From JASLDZ01 sp964242625 (GTDB taxonomy: Bacteria; Pseudomonadota; Alphaproteobacteria; Caulobacterales; Caulobacteraceae), in the NCBI GenBank assembly GCA_964242625.1, contig CAXTAO010000002.1:62001-126000 (forward strand): a stretch of 64,000 bases of DNA, given 5' to 3'. Below the pieces are notes generated by a model. It was given only the letters and a program-made list of their open reading frames with translations. It searched no databases and was not told the origin of the DNA. Shown one piece after another: positions 18,932 to 27,250 of the stretch. How positions within the stretch are numbered: the first letter of the stretch is position 1; every line of letters begins with the position of its first letter. Both the position numbers and the translations under genes were made by a program.

Positions 18932-19759
18932 TCACGAGGGCGCGCCGGCGGCGGCGCGGCGGCGCAGCCCCTTGAGCGCCAAGGGCGTCGCGGCCAAGGC
19001 GGCCAGGCCGAGCACGGGCAGGTAGACGCCTGGCGTGATCAACTGGCGCACGTCCACAGCCCCCGTGCGGGTGAACACGCGCCCGAGCCCCTGGCCGATC
19101 CAGCAGTAGATGAAGGTGGAGGGCGCGATCCCGGCGACGGTGGTCAGCACGTAGACGCCCGTCGGCACCCGCAGCAGGCCCGCGGCGATGTTGACGAGGC
19201 CGAACGGCACCCCCGGCATCAGGCGCAGGGCGAGGAGGGTGGAGACGGCGTTCTCCCTCACCCCCTCTTCGATGCGCGCCATCAGCCCGCGCCCTCCGCC
19301 CCGGCCGGCGGCGTGACGCCTGCGCGCCAGCCGCTCGCCCAGCGCCGTGCGCGCCGCGCCGTACATGAAGAGCGCGCCCAGCGTCTCGCCCACCATCGCC
19401 GCGCAGCCGCCCGCGAGCGCGCCGAACAGGTAGCCGCCGCCAAGGCTCATGATCAGCGCGCCCGGCAGGGAGAGGGCGACGACGAGGAGGTAGGCTCCCG
19501 CGTAGACCTCGAGGCTCAGCACCGGGTGTGCGCGGGTGAAGGCCTGCAGGGCGGCGCGGCGGTCGCGCAGGGCGTCGAGCGACAGCCACCGCCAGGCCCC
19601 CGTCGCCACCACCACCGCCAGGAGGAGCGCCAGGATCGCCAGCGGGGCGTAGCGCATCCAGCGCGCTCGGCGCGGTGGGGCGGGCCTCGTCGCGGCCGCT
19701 TCGCCGACCGGGGCGCCCCCGTCGTCGCGTTGACACCCGTGGGGCGTTCCCTTATCCAC
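18932..19759 (-). CDS. TVP38/TMEM64 (VTT/SNARE-associated domain) membrane protein
   Basis: Up to 275 residues with about five hydrophobic segments. The VTT-domain signatures are present: LSLPGALIMSLGGGYLFG, LMPGVPFGLVNIAAGLL and a re-entrant-type FIYCWIGQGLG. Family members are implicated in membrane lipid flipping or envelope homeostasis; this one has no direct evidence. The ATG at 19759 gives a 34-residue polar leader, while an internal ATG at 19657 (MRYAPLAILALLL) directly precedes the first helix. I favour the internal start because the longer one overlaps the rpmH -10 region on the opposite strand. Upstream partner of the histidine kinase. Confidence 0.8.
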   Translation of the reverse strand: MDKGTPHGCQRDDGGAPVGEAAATRPAPPRRARWMRYAPLAILALLLAVVVATGAWRWLSLDALRDRRAALQAFTRAHPVLSLEVYAGAYLLVVALSLPGALIMSLGGGYLFGALAGGCAAMVGETLGALFMYGAARTALGERLARRRHAAGRGGGRGLMARIEEGVRENAVSTLLALRLMPGVPFGLVNIAAGLLRVPTGVYVLTTVAGIAPSTFIYCWIGQGLGRVFTRTGAVDVRQLITPGVYLPVLGLAALAATPLALKGLRRRAAAGAPS

Positions 19760-19760
19760 G
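19730..19760 (+). promoter_or_regulatory. rpmH promoter overlapping a DnaA box
   Basis: A consensus -35 TTGACA (19730-19735) is followed after 17 bp by TATCCA (19753-19758). This -10 lies inside TTATCCACG (19752-19760), which matches 8 of 9 positions of the DnaA box TTATCCACA. It is 44 bp before the rpmH start. Confidence 0.6.
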
Positions 19761-19803
19761 CGCGCTCTTGTACGCCGACCCTTGAGCGACCGGAGCCACC
19801 CCC

Positions 19804-19938
19804 GTGAAGCGCACCTATCAGCCGAGCCGACTCGTGCGCAAGCGCCGCCACGGCTTCCGTCTGCGCATGTCCACCAAGAACGGCCAGAAGGTCATCGCGC
19901 GCCGCCGCTCCAAGGGCCGCAAGCGGCTGTCGGCCTGA
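19804..19938 (+). CDS. rpmH: 50S ribosomal protein L34
   Basis: 44 residues from a GTG: VKRTYQPSRLVRKRRHGFR, continuing through a lysine/arginine-rich chain that includes RRRSKGRKRLSA. Length and sequence match L34 throughout. It is the first gene of the conserved rpmH-rnpA-yidC-engB run and shares its promoter. L34 binds 23S rRNA in the large subunit. Confidence 0.98.
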   Translation: MKRTYQPSRLVRKRRHGFRLRMSTKNGQKVIARRRSKGRKRLSA

Positions 19939-20000
19939 CCGAGGCTCCCGGGGGCGGCGAGCCGTCCCCCCCGCCGCGCCTCGCGCGGCTTGATGGAGCG

Positions 20001-20471
20001 GTGCCGTGCCTGGCGCGGCTGACCACGCGCCCGCAGTTCCTGCGGGTGGCTCAGGGTATGTCCTCCGCGCGCGGAGCCGTGGTCATCCAGGCGCTCCTCC
20101 GCGAGAACGACGCCGCGACCGACATCCGCGTCGGGTTCACCGCCACCAAGAAGATCGGCGGGGCGGTCGTGCGCAACCGCGCCAAGCGGCGGCTGCGCGA
20201 GGCGGCGCGCGCGCTCCTGCCCGTTCACGGCCGGCCGGCGACCGACTACGTCTTCGTGGCGCGGGCGGGCACGCCGGACCGGCCCTGGGCGCGCCTGCTT
20301 GACGACGCGAAGAGCGCGTTGATAAGCCTCGCCGCCGGCGGCGATCCTCCGCAGGCGCGGGGCGGCCGGCGCGGCCCGCGCGGCGGCGGCCCGGCGACGT
20401 CCGCCCCCCACGACACCCGCCGCCCGCGATCCCGCGGTCCCGGCCCCAAACCAGACCACGAGCCCAGCTAG
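20001..20471 (+). CDS. rnpA: Ribonuclease P protein component
   Basis: About 156 residues from the GTG at 20001 (VPCLARLTTRPQFLRV). The RNR signature lies at ATKKIGGAVVRNRAKRRLRE, the basic helix that contacts P RNA and pre-tRNA leaders. The last 45 or so residues are a disordered Gly/Arg/Pro/Ala tail, longer than in E. coli but common in high-GC alphaproteobacteria. It follows rpmH by 62 bp and precedes yidC by 4 bp. The start is the least certain point, as an alternative upstream start would only add low-complexity sequence. Confidence 0.93.
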   Translation: MPCLARLTTRPQFLRVAQGMSSARGAVVIQALLRENDAATDIRVGFTATKKIGGAVVRNRAKRRLREAARALLPVHGRPATDYVFVARAGTPDRPWARLLDDAKSALISLAAGGDPPQARGGRRGPRGGGPATSAPHDTRRPRSRGPGPKPDHEPS

Positions 20472-20475
20472 GCGC

Positions 20476-22263
20476 ATGGACAAGGACAACACGCGCAGCA
20501 CCATCACCTTCATGGTGGTGGCCGCGCTGGTGCTGGTCGCCTACCAAGTCTTCTTCCTGGCCCCGCAGGAGAAGCGCCGCCAGGCCGCGCTCCACGCGCA
20601 GAGCGTCGCCGCCGCCCAGGCGAACGCGCCGGGCGCCGCACCCCCCGGCTCGCCCGTGCTCGTCACCCGGGCCGAGGCGGTGGCGCGCAGCCCGCGGGTG
20701 GCGGTGGACACCCCCGCCCTGCAGGGCTCGCTCTCGCTGCGCGGCGGCCGGCTCGACGACCTCTCGCTCAAGACGTACCGCGAGACGCTCGACCCCCGCT
20801 CCCCGCCGGTGGAGCTGTTCCGCCCCGAAGGCGCCAAGCAGGCCTATTTCGCCGACTTCGGCTGGACGGGCGCGGTGGGCCTGCCCACGGGCGCCAGCCT
20901 GTGGACGAAGACGGCGGGCGACGTGCTCGCGCCCGGCAAGCCCGTGACGCTGAGCCTCGACGGCGGCCAGGGCCTCGTCTTCACCCGCATCTTCGCGGTC
21001 GACGCCCAGTACATGTTCACCGTCACCGACACGGTGAGGAACGCGGGCGGCGCGCCCGTGCGGCTGGCCGCTTACGCCTCCGTGCAGCGCCAGGGCCAGC
21101 CCCAGCCCACCATCGGCATCTTCGAAGGCGCGGCCGGCGCCCTGCAGGACGCGACTGGCAAGTACGTGCTGCGCAACACGACCTTCAAGGCGATGAAGAG
21201 CGACGGCTCGCGCGCCTACGACACCGCGGGCGGCTGGTTCGGCCTGACCGACAAATACTGGATGGCCGCCCTGGCCCCGCCCCCCGGCGCCCCCGTCCGC
21301 GCCCAGTACCGCTCCACCGACGTGGGCGGGGTGGACGTTTACGAGGCCAACTACGTCGGCCGCCCCGTGGACGTCGCGCCGGGCGCCGTCGTCACCTCCA
21401 CCCGCCACCTGTTCGCCGGGGCCAAGAAGGACGCGGTGCTGGAGGGCTATGAGAAGACGCTGAACCTGCCGCACTTCTCCGACGCGATCGACTGGGGGCG
21501 GCTGTGGTTCCTGACCCGGCCGATCTTCTGGCTCCTGACGCTGTTCTCCGGCTGGACGGGCTCGATCGGGATCGCGATCTTGCTCCTCACGCTCGTGCGG
21601 GTGGTGCTGACCTTCCCGCTATACAACAAGAGCTTCGCCTCAACCGCCGAGATGAAGAAGCTCCAGCCCGAGATCGAGGTCATCAAGAAGCGCCACCCCG
21701 ACGATCCGGCCAAGGTGCAGCAGGAGACCATGGCGCTCTACAAGGAGCGCAAGGTGAACCCGCTGGCGGGTTGCCTGCCGGCGCTGGTGCCGATCCCGAT
21801 CTTCCTGGCGCTGTCCAAGGTGTTCACCGTCTCCATCGAGCTGCGCCATGCGCCGTTCGGCTTCGTGCGCGACCTGTCGGCCCCCGATCCCACAAGCTTC
21901 GTCAACCTGTTCGGCCTCCTGCCCTTCCATCCGGCGGCGGTGCCGACCCTGGGCGCCATACTCGACGGGCCGCTGCACATCGGGCTGATCGCCATCCTCT
22001 ACGGCTTCACCCAGTGGCTCCTGCAGGCGATGAGCCCGCAGACGCAGGGCATCGATCCGACCCAGCGGCAGATCTTCCAGCTGATGCCGATCGTCTTCAC
22101 CTTCTTCATGGCCCACTTCGCCGCGGGCCTCCTGATCTACTGGACGTGGTCGACGTGCCTGACGCTCGTGCAGCAGTACGTGATCATGCGCCGCCATAGG
22201 ACCGAGAACCCGATCGACAGCTTCCTCGCGCGGCTTCGCGGCGGCCGACCGGCGGCGGCATGA
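20476..22263 (+). CDS. yidC: Membrane protein insertase YidC
   Basis: 595 residues. An N-terminal helix (FMVVAALVLVAYQVFFL) is followed by a large periplasmic beta domain and then the conserved insertase core, which begins at FSGWTGSIGIAILLLTLVRV and contains the positively charged cytoplasmic helices (EVIKKRHPDDPAKVQQET). Further helices (PIVFTFFMAHFAAGLLIYW) complete the hydrophilic groove. It inserts inner-membrane proteins alone or with SecYEG. Its stop overlaps the engB start (ATGA). Confidence 0.97.
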   Translation: MDKDNTRSTITFMVVAALVLVAYQVFFLAPQEKRRQAALHAQSVAAAQANAPGAAPPGSPVLVTRAEAVARSPRVAVDTPALQGSLSLRGGRLDDLSLKTYRETLDPRSPPVELFRPEGAKQAYFADFGWTGAVGLPTGASLWTKTAGDVLAPGKPVTLSLDGGQGLVFTRIFAVDAQYMFTVTDTVRNAGGAPVRLAAYASVQRQGQPQPTIGIFEGAAGALQDATGKYVLRNTTFKAMKSDGSRAYDTAGGWFGLTDKYWMAALAPPPGAPVRAQYRSTDVGGVDVYEANYVGRPVDVAPGAVVTSTRHLFAGAKKDAVLEGYEKTLNLPHFSDAIDWGRLWFLTRPIFWLLTLFSGWTGSIGIAILLLTLVRVVLTFPLYNKSFASTAEMKKLQPEIEVIKKRHPDDPAKVQQETMALYKERKVNPLAGCLPALVPIPIFLALSKVFTVSIELRHAPFGFVRDLSAPDPTSFVNLFGLLPFHPAAVPTLGAILDGPLHIGLIAILYGFTQWLLQAMSPQTQGIDPTQRQIFQLMPIVFTFFMAHFAAGLLIYWTWSTCLTLVQQYVIMRRHRTENPIDSFLARLRGGRPAAA

Positions 22264-22949
22264 TGGGGGAGGGCGCGGCTCCCCCCTCCGCGCCCGCCGC
22301 TGCCTCCGCGGATGACGCTTTCGACGCTGAGGCGCTGGAGGCGGCGCGCGTGCTCTTCGCGCACGATTGTCGCTTCGTCATGGGGGCCGCGCAGATCGAG
22401 CAGCTGCCGCCCCCCGACCTGCCGGAGGTGGCCTTCGCCGGGCGCTCCAACGTCGGCAAGTCGTCGCTGATCAACGCGCTTACCGGCCGCCACGACCTGG
22501 CGCGCGCCTCGGCCGAGCCCGGGCGCACGCGCGAGCTCAACGTCTTCCTTTTGGACGGCCGCGTGCGCCTGATCGACCTCCCGGGCTACGGCTTCGCCCG
22601 CGCCGACAAGAAGACGACGCGCCGGTTCCAGGATCTCGGCCGCGCCTACCTGCGGGGCCGCCCCAACCTCAAGCGCGTCTACCTCCTGATTGACGCGCGT
22701 CACGGCCTGAAGGCCGCCGACGCGGAGGCGCTGGACGCGCTCGACCTCGCGGCGGTCAGCTACCAGATCGTGCTCACCAAGGCCGACAAGCTGCGCCCCG
22801 CGACGGACGTCGAGCGCATGCGCGCCGCCACCGCCCAGGCGGTGCGCAAGCGCCCCGCCGCCTTTCCCCGCGTGGCCGCGACCTCGGCGAGCTCGGGCGC
22901 CGGCGTCGCCGAACTCCGCGCCGAAGTGGCGTCCGCGACGACGGCCTAG
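22260..22949 (+). CDS. engB: Ribosome biogenesis GTPase EngB (YihA/YsxC)
   Basis: 229 residues; the ATG overlaps the yidC stop. The GTPase motifs are in order: G1 GRSNVGKSSLIN (about 61-72), the G2 threonine in GRTRELNVF, G3 DLPGYG, G4 LTKADK and a G5-like ATSAS. It has an N-terminal extension of about 40 residues relative to E. coli, as in other Caulobacterales. Required for late 50S assembly. Its 3' end overlaps the opposing small CxxC gene by four bases. Confidence 0.96.
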   Translation: MMGEGAAPPSAPAAASADDAFDAEALEAARVLFAHDCRFVMGAAQIEQLPPPDLPEVAFAGRSNVGKSSLINALTGRHDLARASAEPGRTRELNVFLLDGRVRLIDLPGYGFARADKKTTRRFQDLGRAYLRGRPNLKRVYLLIDARHGLKAADAEALDALDLAAVSYQIVLTKADKLRPATDVERMRAATAQAVRKRPAAFPRVAATSASSGAGVAELRAEVASATTA

Positions 22950-23122
22950 CCGCCGCCGATCCCTTCCACCACGCGGCCCGAGCCCTCGCACACGGGGCAG
23001 GTCACGCCCTCCACCTCGCCCGAGCCGCCGCAGCGGGGGCAGAGGTCCTCGCCCGTGCCGGGCGCGCCGGGCGGCGCGTCGTCGCCGGGAGCGAGCGGAG
23101 GGGCGGCGTCGGATTCGGACAT
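22946..23122 (-). CDS. Small double CxxCxGxG (DnaJ-type zinc-finger) protein
   Basis: 58 residues: an acidic, proline-rich N-terminal half (MSESDAAPPLAPGDD) and two copies of the DnaJ cysteine-rich repeat, LCPRCGGSGEVEG and TCPVCEGSGRV. Four cysteines would bind one zinc ion. DnaJ has four such repeats, so this is a minimal free-standing half-finger. No function is assigned. It overlaps engB tail to tail by four bases. Confidence 0.75.
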   Translation of the reverse strand: MSESDAAPPLAPGDDAPPGAPGTGEDLCPRCGGSGEVEGVTCPVCEGSGRVVEGIGGG

Positions 23123-23195
23123 GTTTGTAAGCCTCCGCGGGGTGAACCGGGCGGCGGGTCGAGGGTTGCGCACGTCAGCCTCAGCCGGAGCCGCC

Positions 23196-24428
23196 ATGCC
23201 CCTGTCTCGCCGCGACGTCATCGCCATCGCCGGGGCGGGAGGCGCGGCGATGGCCGGCGCCGCCGCGGCCCAGACCGCTCCGCCCGCCCCGCCCCCGATC
23301 AAGGACGGCAAGGGCGCCGACATCGCGGGCCCCCGAAATCCGCCGCGCGAGGCGGAGGAGCCCGACACGCTGGCGCCTCCCTCCACCGACGCCGGCACCA
23401 CCCCCAACCTCAAGTGGTCGTTCGCCGACAGCCACATGCGGCTGGAGCCCGGCGGCTGGGCGCGCCAGACCACCGCGCGCGAGCTGCCGATCTCGGTCGA
23501 GATGGCCGGCGTCAACATGCGGCTGAAGGCCAACAGCTTCCGCGAGCTGCATTGGCACAAGGAGGCGGAGTGGTCCTACATGCTGAAGGGCCGCGCGCGC
23601 ATCACCGCCATCGACCCGGACGGGCGCACCTTCGTCGACGACGTGGGGGAGGGCGACCTCTGGTACTTCCCCGGCGGCACGCCCCATTCGATCCAGGGCC
23701 TGACCAACGCCGACATGGACGGGTGCGAGTTCCTGCTCGTGTTCGACGACGGCCACTTCGACGAGGACTCGACCTTCCTCCTCACCGACTGGCTGGCGCA
23801 CACGCCCAAGGAGGTGGTGGCCAAGAACATGGGCTGGCCCATGGGCTCGTTCGACGACATCCCCAAGAAGGAGCTCTACATCTACCCGGGCGCGCCGCCG
23901 ACGCCCTCGCTCGCGGCCGACGACCCGCCCGGCCCGCACGGGCGCGTGCCCGAGACCTTCAGCCACCGCATGACCGCGCAGGCGCCGATCAAGACGGAGA
24001 GCGGACAGGTGCGCATCACCGACACGCGCCAGTTCCCCGCCTCCAAGACCATCTCCGCCGCCCTGGTCGAGCTGGAGCCGGGAGCCTTGCGCGAGCTGCA
24101 TTGGCACCCGAACAGCGACGAGTGGCAGTATTATCTCGAGGGATCCGGCCGCATGACGGTGTTCGGCGCGGAGAAGAAGGCGCGCACCTTCGACTACCAG
24201 GGGGGCGACGTGGGCTATGTGCCCCGCTCCCAGGGGCACTACATCGAGAACACGGGTTCGACGCGTCTACGCTTCCTGGAGGTGTTCCGCGCGCCGGTGT
24301 TCCAGGACGTGTCCTTGCGCCAGTGGCTGGCGCTCACCCCGCACGAGCTCGTGCAGTCGCACCTCAAGGTCGACCGCGCCCTCTTGGATCGCCTGCCCCG
24401 CGACAAGCCGACAGTGATCCGGGGTTGA
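23196..24428 (+). CDS. oxdC: Oxalate decarboxylase, bicupin, with Tat signal
   Basis: 410 residues from the ATG at 23196, which opens a Tat signal (SRRDVIAIAGAGGAAMAG, AAAAQ). Two cupin domains each carry a complete manganese site: H119, H121, E125 and H164 in the first (RELHWHKEAEW ... PHSIQG), and H302, H304, E309 and H348 in the second (RELHWHPNSDEW ... GHYIEN). The lid loop reads DEDSTF where B. subtilis OxdC has SENSTF, so the proton-donor glutamate (E190) is kept and decarboxylation to formate and CO2 is expected rather than oxidase activity. Export of a folded Mn protein through Tat is coherent. It stands alone, with no formate dehydrogenase or oxalate transporter nearby. Confidence 0.88.
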   Translation: MPLSRRDVIAIAGAGGAAMAGAAAAQTAPPAPPPIKDGKGADIAGPRNPPREAEEPDTLAPPSTDAGTTPNLKWSFADSHMRLEPGGWARQTTARELPISVEMAGVNMRLKANSFRELHWHKEAEWSYMLKGRARITAIDPDGRTFVDDVGEGDLWYFPGGTPHSIQGLTNADMDGCEFLLVFDDGHFDEDSTFLLTDWLAHTPKEVVAKNMGWPMGSFDDIPKKELYIYPGAPPTPSLAADDPPGPHGRVPETFSHRMTAQAPIKTESGQVRITDTRQFPASKTISAALVELEPGALRELHWHPNSDEWQYYLEGSGRMTVFGAEKKARTFDYQGGDVGYVPRSQGHYIENTGSTRLRFLEVFRAPVFQDVSLRQWLALTPHELVQSHLKVDRALLDRLPRDKPTVIRG

Positions 24429-24472
24429 GCGGGCTCCCGCGACGGCGGCGCTTGCGCTAGACCCCCGCCGCC

Positions 24473-25420
24473 ATGAGCGACGCCTCTCCTCCGCGCGAGC
24501 CCGCGCCCACGCCCGCCGAGGAAGCCGCCGGCTGGGCCACCGCCGCCACCCTGGCCGAGGCCCTGCCCTTCATCCAGGTGTACGACCGCGAGACGGTGGT
24601 CATCAAATATGGCGGCCACGCCATGGGCGAGGAAGCGGTGGCGCGCTCCTTCGCGGCCGACGCGGTGCTGCTGAAGCTCCTGGGCCTGCACCCCGTAGTG
24701 GTGCACGGCGGCGGGCCGCAGATCAGCCGCATGCTGAAGAAGGCGGGGGTGGAGAGCCGCTTCGTCGACGGCCTCCGCGTCACTGACGAGGCGACGATGG
24801 AGGTGGCCGAGATGGTCCTCTCCGGCGCGATCAACAAGGAAATCGTGAGCTATATCAACCGTGCGGGGGCCGAGGCCGACGTGCGCGGCGTGGGCCTCTC
24901 GGGCAAGGACGCGCGGCTGATCCTGGTGGAGAAGGCGAAGCGCACCCGCGTCGACCCCGGCAGCCGCATCGAGCAGGAGATCGACCTGGGCTTCGTGGGG
25001 GAGCCGACCGCGGTCGACCCCCAGCTCGTGCAGGGGCTGATCGACTCGGCCCACGATTACGTCCCGGTGATCGCGCCCATCGGCGTGTCGGCCGAGGGCC
25101 AGACCTACAACATTAACGCCGACACCTGCGCGGGCGCGGTGGCCGCGGCGCTGCGCGCCAAGCGCATGCTGCTCCTGACCGACGTGGCCGGCGTGCTCGA
25201 CGCCGACCGCGCGCTGATCCGCGAGATGACCGTCGCGCGCGCGCGCGAACTGATCGAGACCGGCGTGGCGGTCGGCGGCATGATCCCCAAGCTCGAGACC
25301 GCGGTCGCCGCCATCGAGGGCGGCGTGGGCGCCGTGGTCATCCTCGACGGCCGCCGCCCCCACGCCATGCTGGTCGAGCTCTTCACCTCCACCGGCGCCG
25401 GCACGCTGATCACGCCGTGA
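24473..25420 (+). CDS. argB: Acetylglutamate kinase
   Basis: 315 residues. Nucleotide and substrate motifs: VVIKYGGHAMG (about 43-53), VVHGGGPQIS (about 77-86), GLSGKDARL and LLTDVAGVLD. It catalyses the second step of arginine synthesis, phosphorylating N-acetylglutamate. The N-terminal helix (LAEALPFIQVYDRETVVIK) is the one found in hexameric, arginine-inhibited forms, so feedback inhibition is likely. First gene of a tightly overlapping set with the HAD phosphatase and dapD. Confidence 0.97.
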   Translation: MSDASPPREPAPTPAEEAAGWATAATLAEALPFIQVYDRETVVIKYGGHAMGEEAVARSFAADAVLLKLLGLHPVVVHGGGPQISRMLKKAGVESRFVDGLRVTDEATMEVAEMVLSGAINKEIVSYINRAGAEADVRGVGLSGKDARLILVEKAKRTRVDPGSRIEQEIDLGFVGEPTAVDPQLVQGLIDSAHDYVPVIAPIGVSAEGQTYNINADTCAGAVAAALRAKRMLLLTDVAGVLDADRALIREMTVARARELIETGVAVGGMIPKLETAVAAIEGGVGAVVILDGRRPHAMLVELFTSTGAGTLITP

Positions 25421-26115
25421 GCCACGCCGGCCTCGAGCTGCGCGAGCTGCCGCGGGCGGACCTGCGCCATGTCGACACCTGGCTGTTCGACCTCGACAAC
25501 ACGCTCTACGCCGACGGCGACGTGTTCCTGTCGCGGATCGGCGACCGGATGACCGCCTATGTGGAGCGGCTGACCGGCTTGCCGCGCCCGGAAGCGCAGG
25601 CGCTGCAGGCGCGCTACCTGCGGGAGGAGGGCGCGACGCTGGCCGGCCTCGTGCGCCACCACGCCATCGACCCGCAGCCCTTCCTCGACGAGGTGCACGA
25701 GGTCGAGCTCGACGATCTCCAGCCTGATCTCTCCCTGCGCGAGGCGCTGCGGCGCCTGCCCGGGCGGCGTCTCGTCTTCACCAACGGCCCCGCCGGCCAC
25801 GCCGCGCGCGTGCTGGAGCGCCTGCGCCTCGCCGACCTGTTCGAGGGCGTGTTCCACCTGGAGGCCATGGGCTACGAGCCCAAGCCCAGCCTGCGGGCCT
25901 TCGAGCGGCTCCTCGCCGCGCACGCGATCGCGCCCTTGGCCACCGCCTTCTTCGAGGACACGCCGGCCAACCTCGCTCCCGCCGCGGCGCTCGGCATGAC
26001 GACGGTGCTGGTGGGCCGTCAGGCTTCGGCCGACGACCATGCCTTCGTGGACTGGCGCGCGCCCGCGCTCGTCCCCTTCCTGGAGCGCGCGCAGGTGGCT
26101 ACAGGGGCCCCATGA
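25417..26115 (+). CDS. HAD-family pyrimidine 5'-nucleotidase-like phosphatase
   Basis: 232 residues from a GTG overlapping the argB stop (GTGA). The HAD motifs are present: FDLDNTLY (nucleophile Asp and acid Asp), VFTNGPAGHA (motif II) and KPSLRAFERLL plus FFEDTPANL (motifs III and IV). The DLDNTLY form with a small helical cap is that of SDT1/PyrE-associated pyrimidine 5'-nucleotidases. The same gene lies between argB and dapD in related genomes, as I recall. The exact nucleotide substrate is not predictable. Confidence 0.88.
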   Translation: MSHAGLELRELPRADLRHVDTWLFDLDNTLYADGDVFLSRIGDRMTAYVERLTGLPRPEAQALQARYLREEGATLAGLVRHHAIDPQPFLDEVHEVELDDLQPDLSLREALRRLPGRRLVFTNGPAGHAARVLERLRLADLFEGVFHLEAMGYEPKPSLRAFERLLAAHAIAPLATAFFEDTPANLAPAAALGMTTVLVGRQASADDHAFVDWRAPALVPFLERAQVATGAP

Positions 26116-26951
26116 CCGCCGACACCGCCGAGCTCGAGAGCGAGATCAACGCCGCCTGGGAAGAGCGTCTCACCCTCACCCCCGACAGCAAGGGCGCGCC
26201 GCGCCGCGCTGTGAAGCAGGCGCTGAAGCGCCTCGACCGCGGCGAACTGCGCGTGGCCGAGCGCGGGGCCGACGGCGCCTGGACCACCCACCAGTGGCTC
26301 AAGAAGGCGGTGCTGCTCTCCTTCCGCCTGCGCGCCAACGAGCTCACGGGCCACGGCGGCGGCGCGCCCGGCCCTTGGTGGGACAAGGTGAAGCTGAAGT
26401 TCGACGGCTGGCGCGGCGACGACTTCGCCGAGGCGGGGTTCCGCGCCGTGCCGGGAGCGGTGGTGCGCCACGGGGCCTTCATCGCGCGCGACGCGGTGCT
26501 CATGCCCGCCTTCGTGAACGTCGGCGCCTACGTCGGCGAGGGGACCATGGTCGACACCTGGGCGACCGTCGGCTCGTGCGCGCAGATCGGGCGCGACGTG
26601 CACATCTCGGGCGGGGCGGGAATCGGCGGCGTCCTGGAGCCGCTGCAGGCCAGCCCCACCGTCATCGAGGACGGCTGCTTCATCGGCGCGCGCGCCGAGG
26701 TGGCGGAGGGGGTGATCGTCGAGGCGGGCGCCGTCTTGGCCATGGGCGTCTTCCTGTCCGCCTCCACCAAGATCGTGGACCGCGCCACCGGCCAGATCCA
26801 CCGCGGCCGGGTGCCCAGCTACAGCGTGGTGGTGCCGGGCGTCCTGCCCGACCCGAACGGCGGCGTGGGCCTGGCCTGCGCCGTGATCGTCAAGCGCGTC
26901 GACGCCCAGACCCGCGCGAAGACGGCGGTGAACGAGTTGCTGCGGGATTAG
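26112..26951 (+). CDS. dapD: 2,3,4,5-tetrahydropyridine-2,6-dicarboxylate N-succinyltransferase
   Basis: 279 residues; the ATG overlaps the previous stop. The helical N-terminal domain leads into a left-handed beta-helix with hexapeptide repeats (FVNVGAYVGEGTMVDTWATV, CAQIGRDVHISGGAGIGGV). It makes N-succinyl-2-amino-6-oxopimelate in the lysine and meso-diaminopimelate pathway. dapE, often next in relatives, is missing: the gene's stop codon is shared with the end of the low-GC toxin-antitoxin island on the other strand. Confidence 0.96.
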   Translation: MTADTAELESEINAAWEERLTLTPDSKGAPRRAVKQALKRLDRGELRVAERGADGAWTTHQWLKKAVLLSFRLRANELTGHGGGAPGPWWDKVKLKFDGWRGDDFAEAGFRAVPGAVVRHGAFIARDAVLMPAFVNVGAYVGEGTMVDTWATVGSCAQIGRDVHISGGAGIGGVLEPLQASPTVIEDGCFIGARAEVAEGVIVEAGAVLAMGVFLSASTKIVDRATGQIHRGRVPSYSVVVPGVLPDPNGGVGLACAVIVKRVDAQTRAKTAVNELLRD

Positions 26952-27250
26952 ACCCTGACGGATAGGTGCCAGATATACACCAGGTGCCTTGCGTCGATGA
27001 TTTCCAACAGCACCCTCAATGACGGATACCGTCGAGTTCTAGTTGTGATCGCAAGTCGCAGGTCCCTTTGGGGAAAGGCTTCAATAGCCTCGCTTTCCTC
27101 GCGAGGTGTTCGTTCTAAGCTCCACTCGAGATTGTCGAGCGCCTCAATGAGATACGGGAACTGCTTTTCCAGCCCATAGAACGCGTGCACGCACAGCTCG
27201 GAATGATCGACCCTAAATGGTGGGCGACTGTCCGAGTCCCGAAGACGCAT
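26948..27250 (-). CDS. Putative toxin of a Panacea toxin-antitoxin module (small RelE/ParE-like candidate)
   Basis: 100 residues, second gene of the minus-strand pair, starting inside the antitoxin gene (38-bp overlap) and ending with a stop that overlaps the dapD stop. I do not recognise a named family. The N-terminal half is helical and acidic (FYGLEKQFPYLIEALDNLEW); the C-terminal half is basic and strand-rich (RLAITTRTRRYPSLRVLLEI, then HLVYIWHLSVRV), recalling the last strands of RelE/ParE folds (R-V-L-x-x-I ... V-x-I-x-H). The role as a toxin is inferred from position: Panacea proteins neutralise whatever diverse toxin is encoded beside them. Base composition is far more AT-rich than the flanking genes, which suggests recent transfer. 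Confidence 0.6.
   Translation of the reverse strand: MRLRDSDSRPPFRVDHSELCVHAFYGLEKQFPYLIEALDNLEWSLERTPREESEAIEAFPQRDLRLAITTRTRRYPSLRVLLEIIDARHLVYIWHLSVRV

Noticed and set aside
26948..27250. Calling the small Panacea partner SocB
   Set aside because: SocB is longer and no resemblance was seen; only position supports the toxin role.
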